From NCBI GenBank assembly GCA_964468435.1, contig CAYXVE010000026.1:1-62719 (forward strand): a stretch of DNA of 62,719 nt, read 5' to 3'. The notes beneath the pieces were generated by a model. It was not told the origin of the DNA and ran no database searches. It worked only from the letters and a program-made list of their open reading frames with translations. This document shows positions 44,650 through 52,555 of the stretch, in pieces. The number at the start of each line of letters is the position of its first letter. Positions within the stretch are counted from its first letter, which is position 1. The translations under genes and the position numbers were made by a program. This DNA comes from JBCCTX01 sp964468435. GTDB taxonomy: Bacteria > Bacteroidota > Bacteroidia > J057.

Positions 44650-45642
44650 ATGAAGCCTACAAGATTTCTGATTATTCAGACAGCCTTCATCGGGGATGTA
44701 ATCCTGGCAACCCCGGTAATTGAAAGCATTCATCAATGTTTGCCAGAGGTATCTATCGATTTCTTGCTCAGAAAAGGTAATGAGGGTTTGCTCCAAGCTC
44801 ACCCATTCCTCAATAAGGTATGGGTATGGGAAAAACGAAAGCAAAAATACCAAAACCAAATCAACCTGCTACGCCAGTTGCGCCGAGAAAAATATGACTA
44901 CGTGATAAACCTTCAACGCTTTTTTTCCACAGGAGTATTTACCGCTCTATCTGGTGCACAACATACTATTGGTTTTAATAAAAATCCCCTGTCAACTTTT
45001 TTCTCTCAATCTCATCCTCATAAACTTGAGCCATTCATTCATGAAGTAGACCGGAATCTATCATTGCTGAAAGAGATTACACCTCAAATTCACAGAAGAC
45101 CCAAGTTATACCCTTCAGAAACAGACTATGAGGTGATAGCTTCCTATCTGTCAAACGACTACATTTGTATCGCTCCCACATCTGTATGGTTTACCAAACA
45201 GTTTCCATCTTCTCAATGGATCAAACTGATCCAGCGCATTCCTGACACCACAACCATCTATTTGCTTGGAGGTCCTGGCGACAGTGAAGCCTGCGAAGTA
45301 ATCTCGCAGGCAGTCTCTCATCCATGTGTCCAAAACCTGGCCGGAAAGCTCTCTTTACTCCAATCTGCTGCTTTGATGCATCATTCCCGCATGAACTATG
45401 TGAATGACTCCGCCCCTATGCACATGTCCTCTGCGATGAATGCTCCTACCACTGCCATTTTCTGTTCCACCGTTCCCCGCTTTGGGTTCGGACCTTTGTC
45501 AGAACAAGCATATATTGTTGAAACACCATGGCAACTCGATTGTAGACCCTGTCATTTGCACGGACTCTCCAAATGTCCTCAAGAGCACTTTCGATGTGCA
45601 TTCACGATCGATGTAGATCAGATACCCTTAGCAGATGATTAA
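44650..45642 (+). CDS. Glycosyltransferase family 9 (heptosyltransferase-like)
   Basis: 330 residues from the ATG at 44650; a TTG at 44638 is also open but less likely. The GT-B fold has RFLIIQTAFIGDVILATPV at the N terminus, YDYVINLQRFFSTG, the donor-site IYLLGGPGD and NYVNDSAPMHMSSAMNAPTT, as in LPS heptosyltransferases I/II. It probably adds a heptose or another sugar to the lipopolysaccharide core. It is 8 bp from the permease gene, likely the same operon. Confidence 0.9.
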   Translation: MKPTRFLIIQTAFIGDVILATPVIESIHQCLPEVSIDFLLRKGNEGLLQAHPFLNKVWVWEKRKQKYQNQINLLRQLRREKYDYVINLQRFFSTGVFTALSGAQHTIGFNKNPLSTFFSQSHPHKLEPFIHEVDRNLSLLKEITPQIHRRPKLYPSETDYEVIASYLSNDYICIAPTSVWFTKQFPSSQWIKLIQRIPDTTTIYLLGGPGDSEACEVISQAVSHPCVQNLAGKLSLLQSAALMHHSRMNYVNDSAPMHMSSAMNAPTTAIFCSTVPRFGFGPLSEQAYIVETPWQLDCRPCHLHGLSKCPQEHFRCAFTIDVDQIPLADD

Positions 45643-45686
45643 GTTGTAAATTTTTTATTTTAACTTAGCCTAAAATAATACCCAAT

Positions 45687-47141
45687 ATGCATATTTATCC
45701 ACGACTAACCCTATTGACGCTCTCCCTCATAGCCATCATGGCTTCCTGTAATCAACATGGGACCCAGAACCAGGAAGCAGTAACTAAAGTATCTGAGAAA
45801 CCCAGTGTAGTTCAAACTCAGTTTACCCAATATTGCTCCGGGTGTCATGGTGTACAAATGCAGGCATTTGCAGACCGTAAGTGGAAACATGGAAAGACAC
45901 GGGACTCTATCATCATGTCCATCAAATCAGGGTATGTTGATGCAGGTATGCCTTCATTTGACTCTGCTTTTACGGATGAAGAAATTGGTGCCTTGGCTGA
46001 TTACATACTGGTAGGTATCGAAAATGTCGCTACCTACGATTTCCAGGAGGATAAGCCTACCAGCAATATATTCCCAACTGAAGCAGCTTTTTCTCTTGTG
46101 TTGGATACGATAGCCACCGGACTGGAAAGTCCATGGGGGATGGCATTTCTTCCTGACGGAGGTATGTTGATGAATGATAAAAACGGAAAAATGTACCGAC
46201 TCAGTGCTGATCATCAACTACAAGAAATAAGCGGAGTTCCTGAAGTTCGCTATAAAGGCCAGGGAGGACTACTCGATGTGGAGATCCATCCTGACTTTGA
46301 AGAAAATAATCTGGTATACCTATCATATTCAAAACCCAAGGATGACACCCTAGGGACAACTGCTATCTTCCGAGCAAGACTAGCAGGAACTTCCCTGATC
46401 GATGGAGAGGATATTTTTATAGCATTACCCTACTCTACCAAATCTCATCACTATGGCTCCAGATTGGAATTTGACAGGGACGGATATCTGTTCTTCTCCG
46501 TAGGAGACCGTGGCTCAAGAGATGTCAATCCTCAAAATCTGGACAATCACTGCGGAAAAATTCACAGAATCAACGACGATGGATCTATTCCTGTAGATAA
46601 TCCCTTTGCAGATGATCCAGAAGCTATGCATACCATCTGGTCTTTTGGACATAGAAATCCTCAAGGAGTAGCTATGCATCCTGTTACAGGAGAAATCTGG
46701 GAACATGAACATGGCCCTAGAGGAGGGGATGAGCTCAACCATGTTGAAAAAGGACTCAATTACGGTTGGCCTGTTATCTCCTACGGAATCAATTATGACG
46801 GTACAGCTTTTACACAACTCACAGAAAAGGAAGGCATGGAACAACCTGTTCATTACTGGGTTCCCTCCATTGCTGCATGTGGAATGACCTTTGTAAAAAG
46901 TAATAAATATCCTGGATGGGAGAACCAACTTCTGATCGGGTCACTTCGCTATAAATATTTGAATCTTTGCAAGATGGAGAATGGAAAAGTTGAGAAAGAA
47001 GAAATCCTGCTTAAAAATATCGGTCGTCTACGGTCCGTAGAAGTCGGCCCAGATGGATATATTTATGTGGGAGTAGAAAAACCAGGAAGTATATATAGAT
47101 TAATTCCTGAAAGTAGCAAGGAGATTGCGAGTAGTAAATAG
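45687..47141 (+). CDS. Cytochrome c-fused PQQ-dependent sugar dehydrogenase, lipoprotein
   Basis: 484 residues. A lipoprotein signal ends MASC (Cys21), then a cytochrome c domain with CSGCH near residue 51 and GMPSF as the distal-Met region, and then a six-bladed soluble-glucose-dehydrogenase-like propeller (about 140-480: GLESPWGMAFLPDGGML, FGHRNPQGVAMHP, HEHGPRGGDELN). The fusion puts the electron acceptor on the enzyme. It would oxidise a sugar in the periplasm with PQQ. Biosynthesis genes for PQQ are not in the window, so the cofactor may be scavenged. Confidence 0.9.
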   Translation: MHIYPRLTLLTLSLIAIMASCNQHGTQNQEAVTKVSEKPSVVQTQFTQYCSGCHGVQMQAFADRKWKHGKTRDSIIMSIKSGYVDAGMPSFDSAFTDEEIGALADYILVGIENVATYDFQEDKPTSNIFPTEAAFSLVLDTIATGLESPWGMAFLPDGGMLMNDKNGKMYRLSADHQLQEISGVPEVRYKGQGGLLDVEIHPDFEENNLVYLSYSKPKDDTLGTTAIFRARLAGTSLIDGEDIFIALPYSTKSHHYGSRLEFDRDGYLFFSVGDRGSRDVNPQNLDNHCGKIHRINDDGSIPVDNPFADDPEAMHTIWSFGHRNPQGVAMHPVTGEIWEHEHGPRGGDELNHVEKGLNYGWPVISYGINYDGTAFTQLTEKEGMEQPVHYWVPSIAACGMTFVKSNKYPGWENQLLIGSLRYKYLNLCKMENGKVEKEEILLKNIGRLRSVEVGPDGYIYVGVEKPGSIYRLIPESSKEIASSK

Positions 47142-47170
47142 TAGTATGAATGTATAGTTGGTAGTTGAGA

Positions 47171-47230
47171 GATCGTAGCTCGTCTCATTTATAAAATATT
47201 TGTTATTTTTTCTTTTTACGAGCTACGATC
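47171..47230. promoter_or_regulatory. Long inverted repeat in the cysteine desulfurase leader
   Basis: GATCGTAGCTCGT (47171-47183) and ACGAGCTACGATC (47218-47230) are exact inverted repeats, 13 bp each, with a 34-base AT-rich loop holding a T-run. The right arm ends 20 bases before the ATG at 47251, where the structure could mask translation or act as an operator. Confidence 0.65.
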
Positions 47231-47250
47231 TACCGGTAAATATCTGTACT

Positions 47251-48399
47251 ATGACTGAACGCCATATATATCTGGATCATGCAGCATCAACACCGTTAGA
47301 TCAAGACGTGATGGAGGCGATGCTACCCTTTATGTATGAACACACAGGGAATCCCTCCTCTACGCATCACCATGGTCGTTTATTGCGAACAGCCATAGAA
47401 CAGTCCCGTCGTACAATCGCAGGACTATTGCATGCTCAACCTTCTGAGATCATCTTCACAGGAGGGGGTACAGAAGCCGATAACATCGCTTTGGTGGGAG
47501 CAGTGTTCACGTATGATCTCCAACATATCATCTCTACACAGACAGAACATCACGCTGTAACTCATACTTTGGAGTACCTGAAAACACAGCGGGAGTTGGA
47601 GGTACATTGGTTATCCGTAGATTCACAAGGACATATAGATCTTGAAGAACTACGCAGACTGCTTTCTTCCTATCCAGGCTCGCTCGTAAGCCTAATGCAC
47701 GGAAACAATGAAATTGGGACCCTTCATAATATACGCGCTATATCTGAGTTGTGTACAGAATACCATGCTGTATTTCATTCCGATACAGTTCAGACCATGG
47801 GACACGTTGCCTACGACCTTTCAGAACTTAATGTAGACCTCATGGCTGCATCGGCCCATAAATTTTATGGGCCAAAAAGTACAGGCTTTTTATACATGAA
47901 AAAAGGCCATAAACTACCTTCTCTGATACATGGTGGGGGGCAGGAAAGAAATATTCGTCCGGGTACTGAAAATGTAGCTGGAATTGTGGGAATGGCAAAG
48001 GCGCTGGAAAAATGTTATGCTAACCTTGAAGAAAAGAACAGGCATCTGCGCAAGCTCAAGTATCATATGCATAAGCAGCTAAGGCATCACATTGATGGGA
48101 TTGAATTCAATGGTGATCTCGAAGTTGAGCATTCACTACCTACGGTTCTCAATGTAGCTTTTCCGGGAGAAGAGCAATCCCTACTCACATTCCAACTGGA
48201 TATCCAGGGTATTTCAGCTTCAGGAGGTTCTGCTTGCAGTTCAGGGGCTTCTACTGGATCACATGTATTGAAAGCCCTTGGGCATTCATCTGCCAGAATC
48301 GCTAACTCAGTGCGTTTTTCTTTCGGTATCGCCAATACCATGGAGGAAATAGATTATGCCATTGACAAAATCATAGAAATTGCTAAGGTACCAGTCTGA
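47251..48399 (+). CDS. Cysteine desulfurase (NifS/IscS-like)
   Basis: 382 residues from the ATG at 47251. A further in-frame ATG at 47200 would begin inside the inverted repeat and add residues with no family similarity. Motifs: HIYLDHAASTPLDQDV, GNPSSTHHHGR, the PLP lysine in ASAHKFYGPKSTGF, and the catalytic-loop SGGSACSSGASTGSHV. It takes sulfur from cysteine for Fe-S clusters and thiolated tRNA. The Cys loop (ACSSGASTGSHV) is the longer group I type found in IscS. No IscU or IscR gene is adjacent. Confidence 0.92.
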   Translation: MTERHIYLDHAASTPLDQDVMEAMLPFMYEHTGNPSSTHHHGRLLRTAIEQSRRTIAGLLHAQPSEIIFTGGGTEADNIALVGAVFTYDLQHIISTQTEHHAVTHTLEYLKTQRELEVHWLSVDSQGHIDLEELRRLLSSYPGSLVSLMHGNNEIGTLHNIRAISELCTEYHAVFHSDTVQTMGHVAYDLSELNVDLMAASAHKFYGPKSTGFLYMKKGHKLPSLIHGGGQERNIRPGTENVAGIVGMAKALEKCYANLEEKNRHLRKLKYHMHKQLRHHIDGIEFNGDLEVEHSLPTVLNVAFPGEEQSLLTFQLDIQGISASGGSACSSGASTGSHVLKALGHSSARIANSVRFSFGIANTMEEIDYAIDKIIEIAKVPV

Positions 48400-48600
48400 T
48401 AGACATATTTTCAAAAGGACGTGGTGGCGGGAAACCTACCGTCAAAATTCTGGATGGATAGGCAGACACTTAGGCCTTTGTATTTGAAAACCTGGGGATT
48501 CCCTATCAAGAGCCTCCGGAAAAAACTGAGACTTTGCCCCACAAGTGTGAGTGATCACTAAATGGGAAGTTGTCTCAAAAGTTGATTGCAACAAAACTTT

Positions 48601-48646
48601 ATTGACAAAAAGCTATTGATCGAATTGACTAAAAGCTATTAATCGA
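48601..48646. repeat. 23-bp tandem duplication
   Basis: Two adjacent 23-base copies beginning ATTGAC and sharing AAAAGCTATT (48601-48623, 48624-48646), differing at two bases. It sits just upstream of the conserved terminator block. Confidence 0.9.
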
Positions 48647-48717
48647 TGAAAATCAGCATACAGTATATGAGTTACTGAGATTGTATGGAGCATGCTTAAC
48701 ACCCATCAAAAAGTATT

Positions 48718-48757
48718 CAGAGGAAGTCTTTCAAGTCGACTTCCTCTGTTTCTTTTC
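48718..48757 (+). terminator. Terminator hairpin of the GAGGAAGTC family, after cysteine desulfurase
   Basis: CAGAGGAAGTC (48718-48728) and GACTTCCTCTG (48738-48748) form an 11-bp perfect stem with the 9-nt loop TTTCAAGTC, followed by TTTCTTTT. It is preceded by CATCAAAAAGTATT, as in the minus-strand copies. Confidence 0.85.
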
Positions 48758-48764
48758 TCACCAA

Positions 48765-50027
48765 CTATGCCTCAAACCGGCTTTTGAGCGTATCCAACTC
48801 TTGTTGCTGAGAATGGATGGTCTCATTTTGCTGAATGATATAAAGGGTAAGCTCTTCTACTTTTTTGAGAAGTTGCATTGAAAATGCATTGAGATTTAAC
48901 CCGTTTTGTTTCATCTCTTTCCCAGAAGGTATGCCAGGAAGGTGCTTATTTTCCCTGATAAAAGCGCTAACTTCCTCGATGCGGGTCAATTGATAGTCAT
49001 TTTCAAAGACGTAGTCAGCAGGCTGCAGAGCAGACCCATTTACTTTGATCTCACCTGTATTACCATCCATATCAATTGTGGTTTCGCCCTTGTTATTTTT
49101 GACAAAGATCTCTCCATCAGATGCTCCTCCACCAATCGTTACAGAACCCGTCTTGGCATTTACTTCAAATGTCACAGCTCCAGCAGCGTTACAGGCCCTG
49201 ATCTGACCCTCATATCCTTCCAATTCAACAGATGTTTTATCCTGTGCATTTTTGATGATCAAGTCTCCGTCATGCCCATTGCCACCTATATGGATATTAC
49301 CGTTTCCTCCATCCATATGCATGGTAAGATGCCCCTCTGCATTATTGAGTCTGATATCTGCATTATGTCCCTCTCCCCCCAAGGCGATATTTCCGTTTCC
49401 TCCATCTAGGTGAATACTTGTTTTACCTTCCTGATCTTTCAAGGCGATATCCCCTTGTGTTCCCTCACCGCCAGCATAGATATTACCAGTTGCTCCATCG
49501 ATGTGAATAGTCATCTGATCAGTGTCATTCAGCAATCTGATATCGCCGTTGTGTCCTTCGCCACCAATAGCCAGATTGCCATTTGAGCCATCAAAATACA
49601 GGTTGGTTTTGCCCTGTGCATCCTTCAGGATCAGGTCAGCATTATGTCCTTCGCCACCAATTTGTATGTTGGCATCTCCGCCATCTAGATGGATGGTTGC
49701 TTTTCCGTTTTCATCTGACAAAGTTATGTCGCCCTGTGCACCTGCGCCACCTGCTGTCAGGTTAGCAGTACCACCATCCAGGTGAATAGTCATATTTCCA
49801 TCTGCATTCATGAGACGGATATCACCATTGTGTCCCTCGCCCCCTGCATGAAAATTAGCATCTCCACCATCGATGTGAATCACAGATTTTCCACTTTCGT
49901 CTCTTAAAATAATATCCCCCTGTGCACCATCCCCCCCTGCAGCAAAATTGGCAGTATTACCATTAATCTGAACAGTTACTGCCTGATTTTCATTTTTTAA
50001 CTCAATTTTCTCGAATTCAGTAGCCAT
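48765..50027 (-). CDS. Repetitive beta-solenoid protein with tail-fibre-like C terminus
   Basis: 420 residues. Residues ~37-284 are eight tandem 31-residue units with the consensus GDIxLxDxxGKxxIHLDGG followed by GNIxxGGEGHN; two degenerate units follow to ~340, and a start-up strand precedes them. The regular Gly/Asn turns predict a right-handed beta-solenoid or an intertwined trimer. The C terminus (about 342-420: DYVFENDYQLTRIEEV, FIRENKHLPGIPSGKEM, LKKVEELTLYIIQQNE) is the coiled-coil tail found on Bacteroidota fibre and adhesin proteins. No signal peptide, sorting domain or phage genes are near, so export and target are unknown. Confidence 0.8.
   Translation of the reverse strand: MATEFEKIELKNENQAVTVQINGNTANFAAGGDGAQGDIILRDESGKSVIHIDGGDANFHAGGEGHNGDIRLMNADGNMTIHLDGGTANLTAGGAGAQGDITLSDENGKATIHLDGGDANIQIGGEGHNADLILKDAQGKTNLYFDGSNGNLAIGGEGHNGDIRLLNDTDQMTIHIDGATGNIYAGGEGTQGDIALKDQEGKTSIHLDGGNGNIALGGEGHNADIRLNNAEGHLTMHMDGGNGNIHIGGNGHDGDLIIKNAQDKTSVELEGYEGQIRACNAAGAVTFEVNAKTGSVTIGGGASDGEIFVKNNKGETTIDMDGNTGEIKVNGSALQPADYVFENDYQLTRIEEVSAFIRENKHLPGIPSGKEMKQNGLNLNAFSMQLLKKVEELTLYIIQQNETIHSQQQELDTLKSRFEA
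49176..49919 (-). repeat. Eight 93-bp tandem coding repeats
   Basis: The DNA of the solenoid region is eight 93-base units. Some alternate in pairs (units ending GAGAQ or GTQ with units ending GEGHN), which suggests growth by duplication of a 186-base double unit. Copies have diverged at the third codon position while keeping Gly, Asp and Ile/Leu sites. Confidence 0.85.
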
Positions 50028-50286
50028 AATTTTTTATTATTAGAAATTAAATTAGCCTATTAGCCGATAATTTATTACAAGTATTTTATATCAATTTGTA
50101 ATACTTATGTTAATTTTATGTTACCTCACATTTAATAAATAAACTCATTGTGCGATATTTATTTTGTATAGAAAATTTTTGTAAGAAGGAGGTTATTTCA
50201 TCAATAGTTACCTTCATGAATAAATAATTTGTAATCTTGTATATCAGAAAACATATCAAAGTTATTGTATAAAGATATAGGACAAT

Positions 50287-51249
50287 ATGAGCTTTTCCCA
50301 CATTCCTACAGTAGATCTCAATCATTATATCAATGGAACCAAGGATCAAAGAATGGCTTTTGTCAAAGCCCTTGGGGACTCTTTTTCTACGATAGGTTTT
50401 GCCATCGTTAACAATCACGGGGTCCCAGACGATGTGATTAGTGGTGCTTATCTGGCATTTAAGAATTTTTTTGATCTACCTGATGAGGTGAAGTCTCAAT
50501 ATGAAGATCCGGCACTAGCTGGCCAGAGAGGATATACTTCCAGAGGAAAAGAACACGCCAAACATTCACATGTGGGGGATTTAAAAGAGTTTTTCCATAT
50601 TGGTCAAATCGTGGAGGATGATGATCCTGTGAAGGAGCAGTATCCTGACAATATTTTTGTGGAGGAATTACCTGAAGTAGAGGAATATGGTGTGAAATTA
50701 TTCCAGGCTCTTGAGCGTTCAGGAAAGCATTTACTACGCGCAGTTGCTCAATATTTGGATCTGGAGATACCTTACTTTGATGACAAGATCCATCATGGCA
50801 ACAGTATACTTCGACCGATTCATTATTATGGAATTGAGGATCCTTACAATGTTCCGGAGGGAGCTGTAAGAGCTGCTGAACACGAAGACATAAATCTGAT
50901 CACCTTGCTGATAGGCGCAAGTGCTGAAGGGTTACAGGTAAGAAACACAGCAGGATCATGGATTCCCGCAAATCCAGAACCTCATCAGATTGTAATCAAT
51001 GTAGGAGATATGCTACAGCGACTTACAAATGACCGGTTAAAATCAACCACGCACAGGGTAGTAAATCCCCCTGTGGAGAAAATGCATGAACCTCGTTATT
51101 CAATGCCTTTTTTCCTTCACCCTAGGCCTAATATGGATTTGACTTGCTTTGAGAGTTGTATAGATGAGACACACCCTAAAAAATACACCGATATGACTGC
51201 AGGCGAGTATCTTAATCAGCGCCTGCGCGAAATTGGACTCAAGTCCTGA
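50287..51249 (+). CDS. 2-Oxoglutarate/Fe(II) oxygenase, isopenicillin N synthase family
   Basis: 320 residues. The N-terminal DIOX_N part begins IPTVDLNHYINGT and holds GFAIVNNHGVPDDVI. The C-terminal double-stranded helix supplies the iron ligands in HEDINLITLLIG (HxD) and STTHRVVNP (His), and RYSMPFFLHP gives the 2-oxoglutarate Arg/Ser. The substrate is unknown; relatives include ethylene-forming and flavonoid-type enzymes, so no reaction is claimed. It converges with the DnaJ gene with a single base between the stop codons. Confidence 0.9.
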   Translation: MSFSHIPTVDLNHYINGTKDQRMAFVKALGDSFSTIGFAIVNNHGVPDDVISGAYLAFKNFFDLPDEVKSQYEDPALAGQRGYTSRGKEHAKHSHVGDLKEFFHIGQIVEDDDPVKEQYPDNIFVEELPEVEEYGVKLFQALERSGKHLLRAVAQYLDLEIPYFDDKIHHGNSILRPIHYYGIEDPYNVPEGAVRAAEHEDINLITLLIGASAEGLQVRNTAGSWIPANPEPHQIVINVGDMLQRLTNDRLKSTTHRVVNPPVEKMHEPRYSMPFFLHPRPNMDLTCFESCIDETHPKKYTDMTAGEYLNQRLREIGLKS

Positions 51250-51250
51250 A

Positions 51251-52168
51251 TTATCTTCTCAAGGCCTGCCATTCACGTACCAATTGCTTCTCTTGTTCAT
51301 TCAGTCGCACAGGTAATTCTACCTGTATTATCAAAACCAGATCACCAAACTGTCCAGGCTGATTGAATACAGGCATACCCAACCCCTTTAATTTAATTGC
51401 TTTTCCTGGTTGGGTTCCTTCGGGAATGGTAACACTCATACGACCCTTGAGCGAATCGACCTCTGTCTTTCCTCCTAGCAATACCGTAAACAGATCTACT
51501 GTAACTTCGCCATAGAGATTGTTGCCTTCTCTCTTGAACCGGGAATGAGGTTTGATATGAATATGAATATAGAGGTCTCCATTTGGCCCTGCATTAGGGC
51601 TTGGGGCTCCCTGTCCTTTCAGTCTTATACGTTGCCCATCTCTTACACCAGCTTCAATGAGTACTCTGAGTTTTTTTCCCAATACGTTGAGGGAAGGCTT
51701 GATCCCTGTATAGGCATCCTCCAGTGTGAGATCAATAGAGGTCTCATAGTCTCGTCCTTTGACAGAAGTCCTTGATCCAAATCCTCTTTCAGTTCTTGTT
51801 CCAAAACCACCACCGAAGAAAGTTTGGAAAAATTCACTAAAAAAGCTTCCAGGATCGCCCTCAAACTCTACTCTTACATGGGGATCTCTTGCCCCTCCAT
51901 ATCCCCCAAAAGGATTCTGACCATTTGCTGCCATCCGCTCATACTGCTTCCAATTGGAACCGAGTTGGTCATACATTTTTCTCTTTTCCGGATCACTCAA
52001 CACTTCATAAGCTTCTGAAATTTCCTTAAATTTTTCTTCGGCATTACTATCATCCGGGTTCTGATCAGGATGATACTTCATCGCCAGCTTTTTATAAGCT
52101 CTTTTGATATCGTCCTGAGAAGAAGATTTATTAATACCTAATATGCGATAGTAATCTTTGTATTCCAT
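51251..52168 (-). CDS. DnaJ-family co-chaperone, CbpA type
   Basis: 305 residues. J-domain with the HPD motif in AMKYHPDQNPDD (residues 1-70), a Gly/Phe-rich linker (about 80-130: NPFGGYGGARD, FFGGGFGTRTERG), and the two C-terminal beta-barrel domains (about 135-300). The Cys zinc finger of DnaJ is absent, as in E. coli CbpA. It would recruit DnaK to clients. The minus start at 52168 is separated from topA by 387 bp holding two palindromes. Confidence 0.93.
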   Translation of the reverse strand: MEYKDYYRILGINKSSSQDDIKRAYKKLAMKYHPDQNPDDSNAEEKFKEISEAYEVLSDPEKRKMYDQLGSNWKQYERMAANGQNPFGGYGGARDPHVRVEFEGDPGSFFSEFFQTFFGGGFGTRTERGFGSRTSVKGRDYETSIDLTLEDAYTGIKPSLNVLGKKLRVLIEAGVRDGQRIRLKGQGAPSPNAGPNGDLYIHIHIKPHSRFKREGNNLYGEVTVDLFTVLLGGKTEVDSLKGRMSVTIPEGTQPGKAIKLKGLGMPVFNQPGQFGDLVLIIQVELPVRLNEQEKQLVREWQALRR

Positions 52169-52555
52169 AACTAAACCTACAATTCAAAATATAAGCCAAT
52201 TAAAAACCTCTGTAAATTTGTCTCAATTTCATGCCACAATGTCGCACAACATTAGTTTTAAACTGGAGTATGTATGATGTACCCTGCAACTGCATGAAAG
52301 AAAAAAGCATAAGATGACATTCATTTTTAAATTTATTAACTAATATTGCGGCGAAACACAGACAGATCTAATTGTAATTTTTACAAACAGGAATTTTTAT
52401 TCTTTTACATGATGTAAATGTAATACGTGTTTTAATTACAGATAACCTTTTGTATTAACTATCAATTCATAATTGCAACCAGAGATAATTCCTGTTAAAA
52501 TTGAACGAAAAATATTTTTTCAGGTTTACATACTCAGTGAAAGTAGGAATAAGGT
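52169..52555. other. Divergent dnaJ-topA intergenic region
   Basis: 387 AT-rich bases that must hold the dnaJ and topA promoters. The only structure I can support is the pair of palindromes at 52404-52440. Confidence 0.5.
52404..52440. promoter_or_regulatory. Two adjacent palindromes, candidate operator
   Basis: TTTACATGATGTAAA (52404-52418) is a perfect 7-bp inverted repeat around one base. It is followed at once by TGTAAT-N10-ATTACA (52419-52440), a 22-base spacing like that of CRP/FNR-family sites. They lie 116-152 bases before the topA start. Confidence 0.45.

Larger units (their letters stand above)
48400..48764. other. 365-base convergent intergenic region
   Basis: It holds a 23-bp tandem duplication (48601-48646), landmarks of the conserved 3' block (GATGAAAATCAGC at 48644-48656, then CATCAAAAAGTATTCAG) and the hairpin at 48718-48757. 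The part at 48420-48561 has two overlapping open runs but no start codon or recognisable family. Confidence 0.6.

Noticed and set aside
48430..48561. Two overlapping open runs in the gap after the cysteine desulfurase gene
   Set aside because: Neither has a start codon or a recognisable motif, and stops interrupt one of them; not enough to call a pseudogene.
48765..50027. Regular repeats seen at DNA level, considered as a CRISPR-like array or satellite
   Set aside because: The unit is 93 bases, keeps a single open frame over 420 codons and varies mostly at third positions, so it is coding.
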